Of a stretch of DNA of 16,267 bases, positions 13,473 through 16,267 are shown in pieces (positions within the stretch are counted from its first letter, which is position 1; each line of letters opens with the position of its first letter). A program made the translations under genes and the position numbers. The notes beneath the pieces were generated by a model that was given only the letters and a program-made list of their open reading frames with translations, ran no database searches and was not told where the DNA came from. The DNA is taken from NCBI GenBank assembly GCA_008501785.1, contig QQUD01000600.1, forward strand, positions 1 through 16,267. The letters run 5' to 3'. The DNA is from Chloroflexota bacterium. Its GTDB lineage: Bacteria; Chloroflexota; Anaerolineae; Promineifilales; Promineifilaceae.

Positions 13473-15404
13473 ATGTGCAAGAAATGGTGGGTTTTGATTA
13501 TTATTTTGCTAGGCGTGGGCTGTGGGCAGCCAGGGGAGATTATTGAAGTTGAGTTAACGCGGTTTGAGGTAAAAACGGCAGTTCCTGACCCAACTGTAAC
13601 AAATACACCTGAGTATTTCCCAATTGGGCCAAAGATAATTAGGGTAACGGCGACCCCGACCCCAACGCCATCCTTGTTCAAAAACCTGATCGTGTGTGAG
13701 GCTCAGGAGCCTGACTCTCTTTATTTGTATAACAGCACAATGTTGGCCACCGAAAATGTGCACCACGCCATTTACGAAAATTTGTACACGAATTTGGGAT
13801 TTGAATATCAACCGCAAGGTTTGGAAAAGATGCCCAGCCTGGCCGATGGCGATGCGCGTTTGCAGCCAGTAGAAGTTGTCGCAGGGGATTTGGTTGTGGA
13901 TGCGAATGGTGATGTTGTGCCTCTCGCCAACGGCGTAACCATCATCACGGCCAACGGCCAACGGACTACGTTTGACGGCTCCCCACTCACGCTGCCCCAA
14001 CTCACCGTAGATTTTACGCTGAAGCCGATGGTTTGGTCGGATGGAACGGCCGTTACCGCCGATGATTCTGTCTACAGTTTCGAGTTGAACCAGGCAGCAG
14101 ATTCGGTTAAAAATCAGGAGGTGTTGGCGAAAACGGCCGTTTACGAAGCCACCGGTGAATTGACGCTGCGCTGGGTTGGGTTACCAGGTTTTTTAGATCA
14201 AACCTATTTCTTGAACGTATGGACGCCGCTGCCGCGTCACCATTTGGGCCAATTTGCGCCAGAATCGATGGCCGAGCAACCCGAGGCAGCCCAAATGCCG
14301 CTGTCAAATGGTCCATTTGTGATTAAGGAGTGGGAGAGCGGTTGGAAAATCACGCTGGTCAAAAATCCGCACTATTATCGTGCTGGAGAAGGGCTTCCCC
14401 TTCTAGATCAGGTTAGTATTCTTTATCAACCTGACACGAGTGGAATAATAGGGCCGCTGCTTTCTGGACAGTGTGATATTGTTACGCAGGATGCGTTGAA
14501 TATGGGTTTAATTCCATTTTTGCTTGAGGCGGAGTTGTCTAATTTGTTAGCATCCCAAATTGTGCCGGGGATGGTGTGGGAGCATATTGATTTTGGGATT
14601 GATGGGGTGGCAGGAAACGGCCGTTACCCCTGGTTCGAAGACGCGCGCGTGCGGCAGGCGGTGATGATGTGTACCAACCGCCAGCAAATGATAGACGAAT
14701 TAACGTATGGAACTGCCAATATCTTTCACGCCTATGTGCCCGATGAACACCCGCTGCTGCCTGAAGACATAAAACGCTGGCCGTATGATGTGTTGGCGGC
14801 AAATGCGCTGCTCGATGAGGTTGGATTTGTTGACCAAGATGGTGACGGCGTGCGTGAAGCACCGGACGGGACACCGTTTACGGTACCGCTGCTCACGACT
14901 GTTGGCTCTCAACTGCGCCCGTCAATCAGCGAACTATTTGCTGCGCAGATGCGTGATTGCGGTATTGAGGTAGCATTGGCTTATCTGCCTGCTGGCGACA
15001 TGTTTGCAGATGGCCCTGATAGTCCGCTGTTTGGACGGAAATTTGACTTGGCGCTGTTTGCCTGGTTGACAGGAAATGTACCCACCTGCGATTTGTATCA
15101 CAGTGATCAAATTCCCGGCCCAGGGGCGGATGGTTTTGTGGGATGGGATGGCTCAAACAACACGGGCTGGCGAAATTCTGCCTTTGATGCTGCTTGCGAC
15201 GCGGCTCAGTTGGCGCTGCCGGGAATGCCTGCCTATGAAACATCGCATCAAGAAGCGCTGCGCATTTTTGCCGAGGAACTGCCGGTGATTCCGCTCTTTT
15301 CGCGGCTGAAAATAAGCGCTGCTCGCCCCGAAGTAAAGAACTTTCACCTGGATTCGTCACAGCCTTCTGAATTGTGGAATTTGTATGAACTGGATATTGA
15401 GTGA
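13473..15404 (+). CDS. ABC transporter substrate-binding lipoprotein, family 5 (peptide/nickel type)
   Basis: A 643-aa SBP_bac_5 (OppA/DppA-like) lipoprotein. The signal is MCKKWWVLIIILLGVG|C (Cys17), then a Pro/Thr linker ending TPTPTPS. Family features are the start of the mature fold near EPDSLYLYNSTM, an extra segment (about 121-182, with GDLVVDANGDVV), FTLKPMVWSDGTAVTADDSV (181-200), SNGPFVIKEWESG and LVKNPHYYRAGEGLP, then DARVRQAV and DQDGDGVREAPDGTPF, and a C-terminal EELPVIPLFSRL. It should capture oligopeptides or a similar solute outside the membrane, but no permease or ATPase genes adjoin it here, so it is an orphan binding protein within this window. The ATG at 13473 sits 6 bp after GGAGG and is preferred over the GTG at 13470, which would leave only 3 bp. 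Three ACGGCCGT copies lie inside. Confidence 0.88.
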   Translation: MCKKWWVLIIILLGVGCGQPGEIIEVELTRFEVKTAVPDPTVTNTPEYFPIGPKIIRVTATPTPTPSLFKNLIVCEAQEPDSLYLYNSTMLATENVHHAIYENLYTNLGFEYQPQGLEKMPSLADGDARLQPVEVVAGDLVVDANGDVVPLANGVTIITANGQRTTFDGSPLTLPQLTVDFTLKPMVWSDGTAVTADDSVYSFELNQAADSVKNQEVLAKTAVYEATGELTLRWVGLPGFLDQTYFLNVWTPLPRHHLGQFAPESMAEQPEAAQMPLSNGPFVIKEWESGWKITLVKNPHYYRAGEGLPLLDQVSILYQPDTSGIIGPLLSGQCDIVTQDALNMGLIPFLLEAELSNLLASQIVPGMVWEHIDFGIDGVAGNGRYPWFEDARVRQAVMMCTNRQQMIDELTYGTANIFHAYVPDEHPLLPEDIKRWPYDVLAANALLDEVGFVDQDGDGVREAPDGTPFTVPLLTTVGSQLRPSISELFAAQMRDCGIEVALAYLPAGDMFADGPDSPLFGRKFDLALFAWLTGNVPTCDLYHSDQIPGPGADGFVGWDGSNNTGWRNSAFDAACDAAQLALPGMPAYETSHQEALRIFAEELPVIPLFSRLKISAARPEVKNFHLDSSQPSELWNLYELDIE

Positions 15405-15450
15405 GTCGTGAAGGTTGGAGAGTAATCAACAATAATTAATTTATGTTGTC

Positions 15451-15522
15451 ACAAAATTCCGTTATTCAAAAGTGGAATTGTAATAACTGATTAAACACTT
15501 TATATTACTTTATTGATAGAGG
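15451..15522 (+). repeat. Duplicated promoter/leader element, copy 1
   Basis: The first 60 bp (15451-15510) match 15716-15775 at 47 of 60 positions without gaps, and similarity continues through GATAG[A/G]GG. Exactly 12 bp after that purine-rich box both copies have an ATG (15535 here, 15799 in copy 2). Conserved blocks are ACAAAATT, CAAAAGTGG, ATTG, AATAAC and TATATT. The element therefore looks like a duplicated promoter plus ribosome binding site. Confidence 0.75.
15478..15506 (+). promoter_or_regulatory. Putative promoter in copy 1 (TTGTAA-17-TATATT)
   Basis: TTGTAA (15478-15483) and TATATT (15501-15506) are 17 bp apart, ideal sigma-70 spacing. The same hexamer positions are kept in copy 2. 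Conservation between duplicates is the main support. It would drive the 42-codon ORF at 15564. Confidence 0.55.
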
Positions 15523-15563
15523 AAATAGCTGGTTATGGGGTCGTTTATTCCCAACTGAAAATT

Positions 15564-15692
15564 ATGGAAGTGACAGATGTACACAGCCGTCGCGCACAGC
15601 GTTTGGTACACGAGCTTGAGGAAGAGCGTTTAGAGTTGGATGATCTGCTAACTGCACTTGATGAAGTCTATGATCAAGAAAACAAGATATAG
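15564..15692 (+). CDS. Small acidic helical protein (42 aa), hypothetical or gene remnant
   Basis: ATG at 15564 to TAG at 15690-15692 gives MEVTDVHSRRAQRLVHEL followed by an acidic, Leu-rich helix (EEERLELDDLLTALDEVYDQ). Heptad-like spacing of Leu suggests a short coiled coil. No Shine-Dalgarno lies directly before this ATG. The conserved ribosome binding site of the upstream repeat instead points to the ATG at 15535, which opens a 7-codon ORF (MGSFIPN) ending six bases before 15564. The small protein could be made by re-initiation, or start at an in-frame TTG (15513), or be what is left of a longer gene. Function unknown. Confidence 0.4.
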   Translation: MEVTDVHSRRAQRLVHELEEERLELDDLLTALDEVYDQENKI

Positions 15693-15715
15693 GAAAACGG
15701 TGTATTTGCTCAAAT

Positions 15716-15786
15716 ACAAAATTTCGTAATCCAAAAGTGGTATTGCAATAACGCATCGAACGCCGTATATTGCTTTGTGATAGGGG
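15716..15786 (+). repeat. Duplicated promoter/leader element, copy 2
   Basis: The partner of 15451-15522, at 78 % identity over the ungapped 60 bp. It lies immediately before the membrane-anchored gene at 15799. It contains the perfect palindrome TATTGCAATA (15741-15750), which is degenerate in copy 1. Confidence 0.75.
15743..15771 (+). promoter_or_regulatory. Putative promoter in copy 2 (TTGCAA-17-TATATT)
   Basis: TTGCAA (15743-15748) and TATATT (15766-15771) have 17-bp spacing, the same register as in copy 1. The leader to the ATG at 15799 would be about 20 nt. Confidence 0.55.
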
Positions 15787-15798
15787 TTATTGTTCAAT

Positions 15799-16267
15799 AT
15801 GGATCCAATAGTAGTCGAAGCGATTTTCGGATTTTCAATTTTATTTGGGGCATTTGGGTTATTAACTGCCTTAAACCTAAGAAAGAATTCGAAAACAAAC
15901 AAGAAAAAAGTGAAACAGCTTAAGCAACGTGCGCGTGGTCCACATGCCTATTCTGCAGTTCTCAGAAAATTAGAAGCGTATCGCCAAAATATTGAAAAGT
16001 TGGCAACTGCAAGTGATGCAGGGGTTCACTCGCACCGGCTCGAGAAAGTATTGCAATCGTTTGATGATTGGGAAGCTTATATTCATCGATTGGTGGATCG
16101 CTTGCTCGAGTTTGAGGCAAACAAACTTATAAAGCATGATAGTGCCATATTGCCTAAAAAGATTCGTAATGCACGTTTCCGATTGGAACGAGCAAAGGAC
16201 CCTCGACTGCAAAAAGAGATTCAAGAAACACTTGAAAGCTACTTGCGACAGCAAGCACAGCTAAACG
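15799..16267 (+). CDS. Membrane-anchored helical protein of unknown function (3' end outside window)
   Basis: The reading frame opens at ATG 15799 and stays open for 156 codons to the window edge. Residues about 4-24 (IVVEAIFGFSILFGAFGLLT) form one membrane segment, followed by a Lys-rich stretch (NSKTNKKKVKQLKQR) that suggests an N-out/C-in anchor. The rest is charged and helical, with DDWEAYIHRLVDRLLEFE, LPKKIRNARFRLERAKDP and RLQKEIQETLESYLRQQ. I do not recognise a named family; a coiled-coil, scaffold-like cytoplasmic domain is the most that can be said. AGGGG at 15782-15786, part of the duplicated leader, lies 12 bp before the ATG. The gene contains no ACGGCCGT palindrome. Confidence 0.7.
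   Translation, partial: MDPIVVEAIFGFSILFGAFGLLTALNLRKNSKTNKKKVKQLKQRARGPHAYSAVLRKLEAYRQNIEKLATASDAGVHSHRLEKVLQSFDDWEAYIHRLVDRLLEFEANKLIKHDSAILPKKIRNARFRLERAKDPRLQKEIQETLESYLRQQAQLN

Larger units (their letters stand above)
67..14624. repeat. Highly iterated palindrome ACGGCCGT, 25 copies
   Basis: Copies start at 67, 4261, 4552, 4684, 5016, 5095, 5580, 5778, 6546, 6573, 7104, 7230, 8494, 9447, 10714, 11446, 11966, 12093, 12470, 13008, 13072, 13177, 14046, 14133 and 14617. Thirteen extend to the decamer AACGGCCGTT. Twenty-two are in coding DNA: eleven are read as Thr-Ala-Val, seven as x-Gly-Arg and four as Arg-Pro. Three are intergenic. Independent bases at this composition would give about 0.2-0.3 copies in the window. 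The situation is analogous to HIP1 (GCGATCGC) of cyanobacteria. Confidence 0.9.

Noticed and set aside
1..16267. tRNA, rRNA, insertion sequence or prophage genes
   Set aside because: No transposase, integrase or structural RNA signature was recognised in any frame.

Overview
The window looks like a chromosomal stretch from a bacterium of the Chloroflexota (Anaerolineae/Caldilineae/Ardenticatenia side). This is inferred from gene style, not from a marker gene. The clues are two lipoproteins with Pro/Thr-rich linkers after the lipobox, a family-5 solute-binding protein with a long extra segment before the conserved WSDGT region, a secreted protein ending in a short IFLPIVGK-type tail, and the start of a B12-binding radical SAM protein of the CUAEP/CCAEP-tail kind. 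Base composition is near 50 % GC, with AT-rich intergenic DNA.

Layout, left to right. 1-190 (-): start of a radical SAM gene cut by the window edge. 191-570: intergenic, with palindromes. 571-1671 (+): Old Yellow Enzyme-type flavin oxidoreductase. It is convergent with 1839-4769 (-), a 976-aa secreted protein made of an inhibitor-I9-like N-terminus, four tandem beta-rich double modules and a PPC domain; a perfect 15-bp hairpin lies between the two genes. 5093-6466 (-): VanZ-like membrane protein fused to an extracytoplasmic LamG-like region. 11232 down to 6627 (-): a three-gene unit, MarR-type regulator, then two ABC exporter half-transporters. These form a heterodimer with one consensus and one degenerate ATP site. 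A consensus sigma-70 promoter and a pseudo-palindrome overlapping its -10 box precede the regulator, which suggests autoregulated drug or lipid export. 13298-11418 (-): lipoprotein with an M23 (LytM) peptidase domain and a C-terminal beta-propeller-like half. It diverges from 13473-15404 (+), a family-5 substrate-binding lipoprotein. 15405-16267: a duplicated promoter/leader element about 265 bp apart, the first copy in front of a 42-codon small ORF and the second in front of a membrane-anchored helical protein that runs off the window.

The most striking signal is not a gene. The palindrome ACGGCCGT occurs 25 times by eye (about 0.2-0.3 expected by chance), 22 times inside coding regions and in all three reading frames. 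It resembles the cyanobacterial HIP1 situation but with a different sequence. It is dense from 4261 to 14624 and absent from 75-4260 and 14625-16267. A second repeat family, built of 8-bp units (GCTGAAAT-like), fills both spacers around the 8712-10604 ABC gene.
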